This document shows, piece after piece, positions 35,972 through 45,451 of a stretch of 64,000 nucleotides of DNA (position 1 is its first letter; each line of letters begins with the position of its first letter). The position numbers and the translations under genes are program-made. Source of the DNA: Alicyclobacillus fastidiosus. GTDB taxonomy: Bacteria > Bacillota > Bacilli > Alicyclobacillales > Alicyclobacillaceae. The stretch is from positions 62,001 to 126,000 of the forward strand of contig NZ_CP104067.1 of NCBI RefSeq assembly GCF_026651875.1, given 5' to 3'. The notes under the pieces are model-generated. The model did no database searches. It saw nothing but the letters and a program-made list of their open reading frames with translations, and was not told the DNA's origin.

Positions 35972-36034
35972 GATTTAGAGTTTGGCTGCAAACAACACGA
36001 CAAAGGGAAGAGTGTCCCTTTGTCGTGTTCATGA

Positions 36035-36364
36035 TTACCAGTAATATCCGCCGTAACCATATCCGTAATACGGAGCCGTCGCCAGCGCACCGAGTGTCAA
36101 CCCGGTCAGTGCGCCGAATGCAAAATAACCGAGAGGTGAATACACTAAACTTACCTGATCGTCCTGAACACCCTTTTGGATGGAAAGTTCCACTGAATTC
36201 TCTTCATTGTGGTTAAAACTGACAGCTGCCGTGTATTGACGCAAGTAAATCCCGGACGTAGACACGGAATGCAAAACACCGACGTACTTTCTCCCCGTAA
36301 CATGGTGAGCCACGACCACTCGCCCCACCAGTCGGCATGCAACTGGATACAAAGGGTGATACAT
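36035..36364 (-). CDS. small Gly/Tyr-tailed protein, unknown
   Basis: 109 residues. The first half has an SH3/LSM-like beta pattern (LVGRVVVAHHVTGRKYVGVLHSVSTSGIYLRQ). The end is a hydrophobic segment (YFAFGALTGLTLGALATAPYY) and a GYGYGGYYW tail, as seen in small spore or surface proteins of Bacilli. AGGGAGGGGGAGG precedes the ATG, so expression should be strong. No named family recalled. Confidence 0.6.
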   Translation of the reverse strand: MYHPLYPVACRLVGRVVVAHHVTGRKYVGVLHSVSTSGIYLRQYTAAVSFNHNEENSVELSIQKGVQDDQVSLVYSPLGYFAFGALTGLTLGALATAPYYGYGYGGYYW

Positions 36365-36668
36365 TTGCCTCCCCCTCCCTCATGTTGTTCGTTTCACCAT
36401 ATGTAATGTGAATGCAGGCGGGCGTGTACCGGCGATTGTCTATGGAATACTTGACAGTTATCCGGCTCGTTCCTAGCACCGACACGAAGAGAGTGTACAG
36501 GCTCTGATCTTACGAACTCAGAATCTTGGTGAACAGGAAATGTGTGTATCTTTTCAAGGTTTGTTGCGGTTTATCGAGCAGCGGTATCTAGCCAAGCCCT
36601 TCTTTGGAATGTTTGTATGGTCCCTGGACAACATAAACTCAAAAACAACTCCGGAGGTGCCCTCAAGG

Positions 36669-37103
36669 ATGCCGCTTATTCCCTATGACCCATTTCGTCT
36701 GATAAAACAGGATGGTTCCCGCTTTCCACGGATTTTCGACAGCGATTGGTTTGAAACTCATTTTTCCGGGATGGCGAGAGTTCCGGTTGATGTTCATGAA
36801 ACACAAACTGAAGTAGTTGTGACTGCCGAGATCCCTGGACTGGAGAAGAGGGAAGATGTAAACATCACCGTTCATGACGGCCACCTTCATTTGAACGGTA
36901 AGATTGAACGTACCAGTGAACAGAAAGACGAGAACATGCATCGGACAGAACGCTATTATGGACAATTTTCCAGAACAATTCCACTTCCCACAGAGGTTAG
37001 CGAAACAGGAGCAAAAGCGTCATATAAGAGTGGTATTTTGGAAATCAGGCTGCCGAAAAGTCAGGCACAAATAGGTCGGCAAATTGACGTCGATTTTCAC
37101 TAA
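36669..37103 (+). CDS. small heat-shock protein, HSP20/alpha-crystallin family
   Basis: 144 residues from the ATG at 36669, ten bases after GGAGGT. Alpha-crystallin domain from RVPVDVHETQTEVVVTAEIPGLEKREDVNITVHDGHLHLNG to GASYKSGILEIRLPK. It includes the usual ERYYGQFSRTIPLP segment. An ATP-independent holdase for unfolding proteins. The upstream open frame from 36540 lacks a site and is not conserved-looking. Confidence 0.92.
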   Translation: MPLIPYDPFRLIKQDGSRFPRIFDSDWFETHFSGMARVPVDVHETQTEVVVTAEIPGLEKREDVNITVHDGHLHLNGKIERTSEQKDENMHRTERYYGQFSRTIPLPTEVSETGAKASYKSGILEIRLPKSQAQIGRQIDVDFH

Positions 37104-37272
37104 ATCGGTTTTGCAGTTCGGCACAATGAAGTCTGCGATACATAAGTCGGGGCGATTTGCCCAGATATTTCAGTATCACACCACCTATTGTGCTGAGCCA
37201 TGATTTTTATCGTCTTGTACCGAAGTCTGTTACTGTCAACCTCTTTTCCAAATTCCTTGAGGTGTTGAGGTT

Positions 37273-37711
37273 ATGTGGTTTTGGTTGCTCTTCCTCGTAT
37301 AGACACTCGTACCTGTGTGGCGTCAATACTGAATCAAGTCACAACGCATGCGGGCGATTCGACAAGTGGAGCGCCGACGGGATACACGAGTGATCACATT
37401 GATTCACCGCCAAGAGACGAATAAGTTTTCTTGGAATTCCACTTAGGAATTACATTTCGATTGAGGATTCGGAACAAATTGTACGTGCCATTCGTATGAC
37501 GCCAGATTTCATGCCAATTGACCTCATCTTGCATACGCCGGGTGGAATTGTTTTGGCATCGGAACAGATCGCACACGCACTTAGCCACCATCCGTCAAAA
37601 GTTACTGTGTTTGTCCCGCATTACGCCATGTCAGGCGGAACGATGATTGCACTTTCGGCGGATGAAATCGTGGTAGATGAAAATGCCTGTGTTTTATTGC
37701 TTGTTCGTTCG
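37273..37711 (+). pseudogene. SDH-type serine protease/ClpP-fold protein, decayed
   Basis: The remnant reads MWFWLLFLV, stop, TLVPVWRQ, stop, IKSQRMRAIRQVERRRDTRVITLIHRQET, frameshift near 37412, ISFLGIPLRNYISIEDSEQIVRAI, DLILHTPGGIVLASEQIA and SGGTMIALSADEIVVDENA. This is the SppA-like serine protease family with an N-terminal membrane anchor (serine dehydrogenase proteinase-like). The SGG nucleophile region is present, but two in-frame stops, an indel and loss of the C-terminal half make it nonfunctional. Confidence 0.82.
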
Positions 37712-37742
37712 ACAGCCGTGGGTATAACAGGGGGGCTTAATA

Positions 37743-38693
37743 ATGAAGAATAAGTTACTGTCTGTTTTGATTTGTGGTGCAATTGTGGTAACAGGATGTG
37801 CTCAAGAAGGGAGACAGGGACAAAAATCTCAGAGTATGCAAAACGCAACACAAAGTATGGCCAAAAGCGCATCAGTTCAAAGAGCATTTTCAGATGGCAG
37901 ACTACAAGTGATGCAGCAAGATGAACAAACGAAACGGTCGATTCTCCAAAATACAATGAAAGAACAAGGGATGATGATGGCCGATCCTGAGCTACGACAG
38001 AGACTTATTGTATTCAACACCCAAATGAATCAACTGATGACCAATCACCCAACAGGTAAGGAACAGTTAATGGTATCTACATTAGCGGTGCTGGATGGGA
38101 TAAATGCCGACACAAAAAAACATCAGCAATTAGTCGAAATTCAAAATGAATCTCGAAAGAAAGCATTAAAGGATCCCGTTTTACAACGAGAAATCCTGCA
38201 GCAGGGAGTAAATGAACAGATCTTAAGCCTAAATAACCCATCCACTTCACGAAACGTTAAAGAACTATCGTTAAAGATGAGCGGCGCAATTCTTAACGAC
38301 AAAGATTTTAGGACCAGAAAACTGACTCAAGATGTTCAAGGGTTCAATGATATTTCGGCTACGCCCGCCCTGCGTTCTGAAATGGCAGATGCAATGATAC
38401 CTTTGCTAAAGGATCCGAAAATTGCAAGCGAGTTGCAAAAAATGATTACCATGGCGGTGGCACAAGCAACACAAAAAATGCAAGTGCAGATGCAACAACA
38501 AATGCAACAACAAATGAAACAGCAAATGAAACAACAAATGCAACAACAAATGAAACAGCAAACGAAACAGCAAACGAAACAGCAAACGAAACAGCAACAG
38601 AGCATGGGGACATCAAACCCGAAAAGTTCCTCGGATCATCAATCCAAAATTGGGGAAAAGACGGAGAAGCAGTCGGGAAGCTTGATGGAATAA
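37743..38693 (+). CDS. glutamine-rich lipoprotein, possibly GerD-like
   Basis: 316 residues. A lipoprotein signal peptide ends in VVTGC, so it is anchored on the outer face of the membrane. The middle is helical (QRAFSDGRLQVMQQDEQTKRS, DPELRQRLIVF, KALKDPVLQREI), with a repeated DPxL or DPxI pattern as in GerD-type spore germination lipoproteins. The tail (residues 240-285) is a low-complexity run of QQQMKQQ and KQQT repeats. GGGGGG before the ATG serves as ribosome-binding site. The GerD link is tentative. Confidence 0.6.
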   Translation: MKNKLLSVLICGAIVVTGCAQEGRQGQKSQSMQNATQSMAKSASVQRAFSDGRLQVMQQDEQTKRSILQNTMKEQGMMMADPELRQRLIVFNTQMNQLMTNHPTGKEQLMVSTLAVLDGINADTKKHQQLVEIQNESRKKALKDPVLQREILQQGVNEQILSLNNPSTSRNVKELSLKMSGAILNDKDFRTRKLTQDVQGFNDISATPALRSEMADAMIPLLKDPKIASELQKMITMAVAQATQKMQVQMQQQMQQQMKQQMKQQMQQQMKQQTKQQTKQQTKQQQSMGTSNPKSSSDHQSKIGEKTEKQSGSLME

Positions 38694-38706
38694 CTGTACT
38701 CAACAC

Positions 38707-38806
38707 GGTTCTGGTGCAAAAATATTTGAATACACCATATGTAGTGTGGATTCAGTTACGATACACCACTGTATATTGTGGTTTCGTGAATTTTTGCACC
38801 AGAACC
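38707..38806 (+). mobile_element. 100-bp MITE with IS6-type ends, copy A
   Basis: GGTTCTGGTGCAAAAA ends. Base for base identical to the reverse complement of the copy at 39532-39631. Its right flank is ATCCAATT, which is also the outer flank of the other copy in inverted orientation. Confidence 0.93.
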
Positions 38807-39121
38807 ATCCAATTAGGAGTTGTCGCCGTTGGTTCGGGCGGTGTCACCATGTTCCAGCATCCATCCTACACACATCTGACAGTCTCTTTTTGGTTGATAA
38901 CAGGCTATTTAGCGGTATTCGCTACGATGTTTGCATTTTTTGTTCAACTGACCATGATACGAAGAACTTCACCTTCACGGGTTGCCGTCCTGATGAGTAG
39001 TGAACCCATTTTCGCCGCGTTAGCTTCAGTTCTAATTCTTGGTGAAAGTCTGTCGGTGACTGCTATGATTGGGGGAGCTTGCATTGTTGCAGGAATGTTA
39101 TGGGCCAGGAAATTAACATAA
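38807..39121 (+). pseudogene. EamA/DMT transporter, C-terminal half, inverted away from its N-terminus
   Basis: IQLGVVAVGSGGVTMFQHPS to the stop at 39121 is the second EamA repeat (FATMFAFFVQLTMIRRTSPSRVAVLMSSEPIFAALASVLILGE). It joins in frame, through a single ATCCAATT, to the N-terminal half that ends at 39632 on the other strand. The frame extends upstream into the MITE, but those codons are not transporter sequence. Confidence 0.82.
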
Positions 39122-39264
39122 GCTTGTTCAGTTAACGCGATAACTGAACAGGCTGTCTGTCACTGTTTTTGTATGAATATTCGTTCCCGTTGCCGACGCC
39201 GAAATGTCGCTATCGGGCAGTTATGTGCAAGTTTTTGAACCAAAAAATGACCAATATTATATAC

Positions 39265-39531
39265 TTACATTCCAGTTTCTTTGTACCATTGATTAATGTC
39301 GGTTTGTCCTTCTTTGTCATGAACTCCATGACCAGCACCAGGAACTAAAATGAGATGGGCATTTTTATTTGTCTGTCTCAGCTCATCATAAAAGAACTGA
39401 ACCGATTGCCAAGGAACTGTAGGGTCTGCTGTCCCTTGTAGTAAAAGAGTTGGAGCGTGAATTTTTTTATAGTTAACTGATACACTCTCATACTTTTGCG
39501 AAGAAGGTTTAAAAGGACCATAAAGTGTGAT
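39265..39531 (-). pseudogene. alpha/beta-hydrolase C-terminal fragment
   Basis: LYGPFKPSSQKYESVSVNYKKIHAPTLLLQGTADPTVPWQSVQFFYDELR and ILVPGAGHGVHDKEGQ form the last strand-helix units of a prolyl-oligopeptidase/dienelactone-hydrolase type enzyme, with the acid (GTADPTVP) and histidine (AGHGV). The nucleophile part is missing. The frame is fused through the MITE to the EamA N-terminal half, giving an apparent 332-residue chimera that is not a natural protein. Confidence 0.8.
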
Positions 39532-39631
39532 GGTTCTGGTGCAAAAATTCACGAAACCACAATATACAGTGGTGTATCGTAACTGAATCCACACTACATA
39601 TGGTGTATTCAAATATTTTTGCACCAGAACC
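39532..39631 (-). mobile_element. 100-bp MITE with IS6-type ends, copy B (inverted)
   Basis: Identical, as reverse complement, to copy A at 38707-38806. The outer flank is AATTGGAT (ATCCAATT on the minus strand). Together the copies bound an inverted 725-bp segment. Confidence 0.93.
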
Positions 39632-40263
39632 AATTGGATTGTCGTTAACGCACCTGAGTTCATTTCCTTGCCATCTGTCATTTTCTTCGTGAAAGTCATT
39701 TGAACAGCACGACAAAACGCGGCTCCAAGAACCAAGAAATCCCCAATGTTGATGTGATATCCATGTAAGGTCAGTAAAGCTGTTCCCAGAACTGAAACAA
39801 TCACAGCACCGAGTAAGGTCAACTTGGGTCGCTTTCGATATACAACACTTTGTATCAACGGAACCATTACCGCAAAGAGACTGATGATAAATCCTGCATT
39901 TGCGGCAGATGTATTCGCCACACCGTAGGTTTCAAGTGTGAAGATAGCGAACAAGAATGCTCCAAAGACAATGCCCGTTATCCATGTGGAGCGATTCGCT
40001 TTACGTATTGCTCCGAAAGTCAGTGGCAACATGAGGATTGTGGTCAGTAAAAATCGAATGAACAGGAATTGCATTACGGGTACGCTAGAAACAACATGCT
40101 TAGAAGCCACATACGTGGTTCCCCAAACCAAGGCAACAAGCAACAACGAGATATCCGCTGTCCATCGTGAACGCCAGATTTTATTACACGTGGATACCAA
40201 GGGACTCTGACCTTGACTGGTGACATTTGATGCACCAATCCTAATTTTTTCGATATGTTCCAT
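39632..40263 (-). pseudogene. EamA/DMT transporter, N-terminal half
   Basis: About 210 residues with the first EamA repeat: SLLLVALVWGTTYVASKHVVSSVPVMQFLFIRFL and the following membrane segments up to VLGAAFCRAVQMTFTKKMTDG and ALTTIQ. GGAGAGGTGGAG precedes the ATG. The gene is broken at TTIQ by the MITE; the missing half lies on the opposite strand at 38807-39121. Function before the break: export or uptake of a small metabolite. Confidence 0.82.
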
Positions 40264-40405
40264 AGATACTCCACCTCTCCACTTCTCTCTGTATTCTGAA
40301 TTGTATCATGCTGCTCTGAACTACCTAATTGCGTATAACTGCCCGTTAGCAGAAGAACGTTTCTTGAATTTTCGCTTCCCGTTAGCTGAAGAACAAATCA
40401 CGAAT

Positions 40406-40431
40406 AAAAGGTAGCCCAAAAGCAGGCTACC
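40406..40431 (-). terminator. intrinsic terminator of the GNAT gene
   Basis: Read on the minus strand: GGTAGCC, an 8-base loop, GGCTACC, then TTTTATT. It lies 12 bases after the stop of the acetyltransferase gene. Confidence 0.75.
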
Positions 40432-40442
40432 CTTCACCCTTA

Positions 40443-40949
40443 TCACCGCTTATTCATTTCCCAATAGATCATGTCTTCCGTTTGAGATAACTTTTTCATC
40501 CCGACCTTTTCCAGTACACGAATAGACGGTACGTTGGTGACAAGGCACTCTGCGGTGACACAGCTGACCTTCGGTTGATGGAAAGCCCATTCAATCAACG
40601 CCTGAGCCATCTCCGTGGCATATCCATGCCCCTGGTACTCAGAGATAATGTCATACCCAATTTCAACATTCCCGAGTTGATCTGGTGGGGATTTAAAGCC
40701 CATGGAACCGATCAGGATAGCATCCGAAACATGAACAATCATTCCGCTCCATTTTCCGACCCTGGGATCTTGTTCAAGTTCCTTCAGTGTCATGGGGAAT
40801 ACGAATTCTCGAACTGGATCACTTGGAAAATCATTGGGTACTTCAACATTCAGTATGCGACCTAACTCGACCTTGTCATGAATAGCTGCCAAAGCTAGTT
40901 CTTGATTCCAAGACACCATACGCAGACGTTTCGTCTGTAAATCCGCCAT
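40443..40949 (-). CDS. GNAT-family N-acetyltransferase (RimJ/RimL-like)
   Basis: 168 residues. Starts LQTKRLRMVSWNQELALAAI and has the acetyl-CoA-binding region EIGYDIISEYQGHGYATEMAQALIEWAF, followed by SVRVLEKVGMKK-like residues (PSIRVLEKVGMKKL). Such enzymes acetylate ribosomal-protein or amino-acid amines; the substrate is unknown. GGGGAA precedes the ATG, and a clear terminator follows. An 8-bp stem at 40971-40994 (GGGGATTG/CAATCCCC) lies in its leader. Confidence 0.85.
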   Translation of the reverse strand: MADLQTKRLRMVSWNQELALAAIHDKVELGRILNVEVPNDFPSDPVREFVFPMTLKELEQDPRVGKWSGMIVHVSDAILIGSMGFKSPPDQLGNVEIGYDIISEYQGHGYATEMAQALIEWAFHQPKVSCVTAECLVTNVPSIRVLEKVGMKKLSQTEDMIYWEMNKR

Positions 40950-41325
40950 TATACAATTCCCCTTTAATACGGGGATTGTCGCTATCCAATCCCCTAGAAA
41001 TTTTTATTGAGGACTGGATTTAACGCAATATACACAGGCGTACCCCTTTGCATTTTGAATTATATAAATAATACCATATTTCACACCGACAGTAGTTTAG
41101 CTAAACTGCCCGCTAACGCAGTAACAGTTCTGAACCAATACTGTATATTTATGTATCGAGGAGTCCGAGTCCTTCTCAGACATTCGCACCCGTATGTTCA
41201 AGAAGCGGGATTCGTCCAGATCAGTTGTCATCAACTTTGCCCAATGCCTTGGTTGTTCTGTCCAATTCGTAAGACAGTCCGCCCCCATACCCTTATAAGG
41301 ACCGAAAGGCGGAGGCGTAGGGAAA

Positions 41326-41899
41326 ATGGGCTGGTTAAGTGCGTTCATTACAGCGAATTTGATTGGAATTGGCTCGAATTTCGACAACTGTGGTACAGGT
41401 ATCGCTTACGGAAGTGAAAAGATCAAATTTCCCCATTGGGTGAATGCAATCATCAACGCAGTTGGGGTTTTGTACGGCACTTTTAGGTGCGTACATGGGA
41501 AAAGTCATCGCTCATTATATTACGGTTACACAAGCAGGTTGGGCAGCGTGCATTGTTCTCGTTTACATCGGGTTATTTTTCTGGTATTCCAAATACCTGC
41601 ATCCCCGAGTTTCCCGTACCCACAAACAAATACGTATCCAAAAACCAGGGTGGAAACAAGGAATTGTTCTGGGCTTCGCACTGTCATTTACGAATTTGGC
41701 AATCGGATTTGGGGCTACTGTCTCTAATGCATCTACGATATGGGTAATTGTCTTCAGTATTGCCATCTGGGGCTACATCATGATCTGGCTCGGAAACGTG
41801 GTAGGCATCGGTATTCTCGCAAGACTGCTCGGTGAATACTCGTCTTTTGCCGCTGGACTCTTATTGATCTTAGTCGGGATTCATCAAGTTACAGGATAA
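41326..41899 (+). pseudogene. MntP/YtaF-like membrane protein with a frameshift
   Basis: Two overlapping frames give one protein of about 190 residues. Frame one has the start after GGAGG, AFITANLIGIGSNFDNCGTGIAYGSEKIKFP, up to NAVG; near 41468 a one-base indel shifts to FCTALLGAYMGKVIAHYI and on to the stop at 41899. Six membrane segments and the Asp/Asn pattern FDNCGTGIAYG recall the MntP manganese exporter or the sporulation protein YtaF. With the frameshift only a short N-terminal peptide would be made. Confidence 0.72.
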
Positions 41900-41951
41900 A
41901 CGAGCCGATAGAAAACAACAGTGGTGATAATCCAGTAAAGGGGAATTTCCC

Positions 41952-42275
41952 TTGAACATTTCATCTTTAATAATGGCAATCGTTATCGGGGTTGCCTTCA
42001 ATATGGACAACATTGGAATTGGTCTTTCCTATGGGTCACGTAAAATACATGTGCCCTGGAAATCTGTACTGGTGATTGCGACAACATCCTTATTAGCCGC
42101 CTTGATCGGTGGCATCTCGGGGATTTTTGTCTCATCTTATATTGGTTCTGTAGCGAATCTTATCGGAGGATCCATCTTGATATGCCTGGGTGTCTTCATC
42201 ATCGCCCAGGCACTAATCCAAAGAAAACAGGAGAAACAGGAAGAAGTGAATTTAGCAAAAAAAATAGGTGTCTGA
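41952..42275 (+). CDS. MntP/YtaF-like half-size membrane protein
   Basis: 107 residues from TTG 41952, with three membrane segments. MAIVIGVAFNMDNIGIGLSYGSRKIHVPW is clearly paralogous to the start of the preceding gene (ANLIGIGSNFDNCGTGIAYGSEKI). The protein ends in a charged tail (QRKQEKQEEVNLAKK). It could form a dimer equivalent to a full transporter, or be an N-terminal piece of a truncated gene. The upstream gene lies 52 bases away. Confidence 0.65.
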   Translation: MNISSLIMAIVIGVAFNMDNIGIGLSYGSRKIHVPWKSVLVIATTSLLAALIGGISGIFVSSYIGSVANLIGGSILICLGVFIIAQALIQRKQEKQEEVNLAKKIGV

Positions 42276-42658
42276 ATATTGTTGTGTCGTTAAACTGCCC
42301 AATAATGCAAGAACGCTTCCATCCCTAGAATGAATACTTATACGGATTTCATGTATAACAGGTTCCTGTCTACCCAACATTTCCGGGGCCGATTCACGTC
42401 ATGAGTCATTGCAGTTAGGATACAGTACGACTTTATTTTTGGGTATCCAACTTTATTTTCCACGATCAAATGGGTTATAGATGCCTCTACCACCCTGATC
42501 ATTCGTCTCTCCACGAATTCACTTCTCGAATGGATTCAATCGACGATTGTACAAGTTTAAGCAAGCCTGATTCCCCTAAAAAATGTATTAGCGTATGTTT
42601 TTGTTAAAATGTTGGCCCTACACCTGTCTGCTTACGGTATTAGACCTGCCAATGTGTC
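42276..42658. other. intergenic repeat block, related to 49443-49631
   Basis: From 42293 (AACTGCCCAATAATGCAAG) to about 42468 this DNA resembles 49443-49631. Near 42424-42461 it has two approximate 20-bp direct repeats containing ACTTTATTTT. No gene seen. Confidence 0.55.
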
Positions 42659-44614
42659 ATGTGTCGAGCAGAGTCGGGACACGCGTCCGTACCGGCTAAA
42701 TGTACAGGATCATATAAACAGGAAATGGATGCAACCATTTCATTGAAAACGATGGAAAGTGGTGCAACACCAGACCGAGGTGATCCTGAAAACATGTTAA
42801 CGAGCATTGTAATCCTGACGCACAATGAGTGGACGGTGACTAAAGCGTGCCTGGAAAGTATACGACTGCATACACCGGAACCATATGAACTAATCGTGGT
42901 CGACAACGGGTCAACGGATGAAACGAGTCAAAGTCTCAAAGACCAACAGGACGTAAAACTAGTTCGTAACGAGACAAACCTGGGATTTCCCAAGGGATGC
43001 AATCAAGGCATTGAGGCTGCAAGTGGTGACAGTGTGTTGTTTCTCAACAATGATACGGTGGTTACGAAAAACTGGTTGAAAAATTTGCTCAGGGAATTGC
43101 ACAGCGATGAGCGCGTGGGGATGGTAGGACCTGTCTCCAATTACGTAAGCGGACAGCAGCAAATCCCTGTCACATATCACGAATTATCAGATCTCGACAG
43201 GTTCGCCAAGGAGCATTGCGAGCAACACTCAGGTCAATGGGCTTCGGCGCGCCGTATCGTCGGTTTTTGCCTGCTCGTAAAGCGTTCAGTCCTTGATGAA
43301 ATCGGATGGTTTGACGAACGCTTCGGAATCGGCAATTACGAGGATGATGATTTATGCTTGCGGGCGCTTCAAGCTGGATACTCTCTACGGATTGTCTATG
43401 ACTCCTTCGTCCATCACGTAGGTCATGTGACAGTCCGTAACATCACGGACGTAAACTTTGCTCAACTGTTAGTCCAGAATAAACTCAAGGCTGCAGAGAA
43501 GTGGGGACAGAACATTCACGATTTGATGTTTGAAATGCCGATTACCATTAGCTTGTGTATGATTGTAAAAAATGAGCAAGAGACCATTGCGCGATGCTTG
43601 AATTCTATACGGGACATCGTAGATGAAATTATCGTAGTGGATACCGGGTCAACAGATGATACAGTTGAAATTCTTAAGAGATATACTGATAAGATTTATC
43701 ACTTCGAATGGATCCATGACTTTGCAGCCGCACGGAACTTTGCGTTCGATCGGGCCACTATGGACTACATTCTCTGGCTCGATGCTGATGATGTAATCTA
43801 TGAAAAAGATCGGAAAAAGCTTGCCGAGTTGAAACAATCCCTGAACTTCTCTGTTGATTCCGTGAGCATGGAGTACCATCTCTCTTTCGATCAGGATGGC
43901 AACGTCACATCGAAATCACGTAGGAACCGCCTCGTAAAACGGGCGAACAAGTTTCGTTGGCATGGAGCCGTCCACGAATACCTCTTAGTGGGAGGCAATA
44001 TCCTCAACAGTGATATCGCAGTAACACACGTCAGTGTAGAACATGAATCGGATCGAAACATCCGAATTTATGAGGCTCGATTGGCACGGGGTGAGACCTT
44101 TGAACCACGAGACTTATACTACTACGCCAACGAATTGTTAGATCACCGTCGATTCGAGGATGCTGCCGCGGTTTATGATCAATTTCTCAATACACATCAA
44201 GGATGGATTGAAGATGTTATTGCAGCCTGTGGGAAGTTGGCAGATTGCTATCACAACCTGAATCAACCGGACAAGGAGCAGGAGTACACTCTACGCTCAT
44301 TTTTGTATGATACACCTCGAGCCGACTTTTGCTGCCGTATGGGATATTATTTCCTCCAAAAATCTGAGTGGAAGAAGGCGGCTTTTTGGTATGAACTCGC
44401 AACCAATTTGCCCAAACCTGATGCCAATTGGGGGTTTGTGAACAACGCATACTGGACGTGGCTTCCCCACTTGCAACTGTGCGTTTGTTACGACCGGATG
44501 GGGGATTATCGCAAGGCCTTCGAACATAATGAAATTGCCCGAAGATATCGACCAACACAAGAGTTTGTGTTGCTCAATAAAGCATACCTTGAAAGTCGTC
44601 TCTCAGAAGATTAA
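42659..44614 (+). CDS. double glycosyltransferase family 2 protein with TPR tail
   Basis: About 650 residues. First GT2 domain: LTSIVILTHNEWTVTKACLESIRLHT, VDNGSTDETSQ, FLNNDTVV. Second GT2 domain: ISLCMIVKNEQETIARCLNSI, VDTGSTDDTVEIL, LWLDADDVI. The C-terminal 170 residues look like tetratricopeptide repeats. The true start is unclear; an ATG near 42725 or 42794 may be used instead of TTG/ATG at 42659. The layout resembles SunS-like and spore-surface glycosyltransferases. A collagen-like protein rich in threonine lies 1.7 kb away, so it may glycosylate that protein; this is inference. Confidence 0.85.
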   Translation: MCRAESGHASVPAKCTGSYKQEMDATISLKTMESGATPDRGDPENMLTSIVILTHNEWTVTKACLESIRLHTPEPYELIVVDNGSTDETSQSLKDQQDVKLVRNETNLGFPKGCNQGIEAASGDSVLFLNNDTVVTKNWLKNLLRELHSDERVGMVGPVSNYVSGQQQIPVTYHELSDLDRFAKEHCEQHSGQWASARRIVGFCLLVKRSVLDEIGWFDERFGIGNYEDDDLCLRALQAGYSLRIVYDSFVHHVGHVTVRNITDVNFAQLLVQNKLKAAEKWGQNIHDLMFEMPITISLCMIVKNEQETIARCLNSIRDIVDEIIVVDTGSTDDTVEILKRYTDKIYHFEWIHDFAAARNFAFDRATMDYILWLDADDVIYEKDRKKLAELKQSLNFSVDSVSMEYHLSFDQDGNVTSKSRRNRLVKRANKFRWHGAVHEYLLVGGNILNSDIAVTHVSVEHESDRNIRIYEARLARGETFEPRDLYYYANELLDHRRFEDAAAVYDQFLNTHQGWIEDVIAACGKLADCYHNLNQPDKEQEYTLRSFLYDTPRADFCCRMGYYFLQKSEWKKAAFWYELATNLPKPDANWGFVNNAYWTWLPHLQLCVCYDRMGDYRKAFEHNEIARRYRPTQEFVLLNKAYLESRLSED

Positions 44615-44626
44615 CTGTAGGGGGTG

Positions 44627-44966
44627 GTGAAGTTGGATATCACGTTGTCCATTCTTATCCCATCAGTTCCGGAACGCCTGGATTTCTTAAGATGGCATCG
44701 TACAAGAGTTATACCGTCAAACAACGAATAAATCAGTAGAATTCTTGGTTCTTCTCGAGAAACATCGCACTATAGGAGCCAAACGAAATCTGTTGATAGA
44801 ACAGGCACAGGGTCAGTACGTCACGTGCGTTAGTTGATGATGACGACCGAATTGCGTCGTTCTAGGTAGATATCTTACTCGACTGTATCGCTCAAAGTCA
44901 GGATGCTGACTGCATTGTGTTTGATGTCGCAGTTAAACCAGAACGGTCGTTCGACCGAATCTGTAA
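44627..44966 (+). pseudogene. second glycosyltransferase, decayed
   Basis: GTG 44627 after GGGGTGG opens DITLSILIPSVPERLDFL. The next parts are in shifted frames: ELYRQTTNKSVEFLVLLEKHRTIGAKRNLLIEQAQGQYVTCV, then VDDDDRIASF, a stop, and VDILLDCIAQSQDADCIVFDVAV. The GAKRNLL and DDDD motifs are those of GT2 glycosyltransferases. Several indels and stops make it a pseudogene. It follows the intact glycosyltransferase by 12 bases. Confidence 0.7.
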
Positions 44967-45009
44967 ATAGGGGATGCTGAACAAACGCAAATCCGGGCTT
45001 CACGCCAGT

Positions 45010-45130
45010 CGCAGCGTGATCATGTCGGGACCAGCGCTTTTCATCAGCAAACTCAACATGGACATAAGAGGAGCCCGAAGGGTCTTCTCCAGATTCATGA
45101 CCAACAACTGCAACGCGATGACTGTCAAGG
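45010..45130 (-). pseudogene. IS1182-like transposase C-terminal fragment
   Basis: The minus strand encodes SLTVIALQLLVMNLEKTLRAP, clearly related to the end of the transposase at 32810-34298 (ETVIAIQLLIMNLEKRLR). Only about 40 codons remain. Confidence 0.65.
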
Positions 45131-45451
45131 AAGATGTGACATGGCTGCAGGAGAAAGGCATTGACTCATACATTGTAACGCGACGCTCAAAACACAATGA
45201 GGTACCAGATTCGCCAAGAGGTCGGATTCCGAAACATTGTACCATCCGGAGCGCATGGCCCGGAAACTGAGAACCAGGAAGGCCATTCCATCTCTGCCCG
45301 GCGCAAGGTGATTGTCGAACCCGTATACGGACAAATCAAGAGTTGCCGAGGTTTCGAACGATTCTCCGTGCCAGGACTCTCCAACGCCCGAGGTGAATGG
45401 TCGCTGGTGGCCATGTGCCACAACCTGTTGAAGATTTTCCGTTACAGCTAG
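45125..45451 (+). pseudogene. transposase C-terminal fragment, IS1182-like
   Basis: On the plus strand DVTWLQEKGIDSYIVTRRSKHNE is followed, in a shifted frame, by SARRKVIVEPVYGQIKSCRGFERFSVPGLSNARGEWSLVAMCHNLLKIF, the last part of a DDE transposase with the catalytic Glu in VEPVYGQIK. It overlaps the opposite fragment end to end, so two IS remnants are fused here. Confidence 0.75.

Noticed and set aside
35136-35979. 8-bp target duplication of the IS6 element
   Set aside because: The flanking 8-mers are AAGAAATC and GATTTAGA, which are not direct copies.
39265-40263. A 332-residue transporter-hydrolase fusion protein
   Set aside because: The middle is MITE sequence translated through, and the two ends belong to different protein families. 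It is an accident of the rearrangement.
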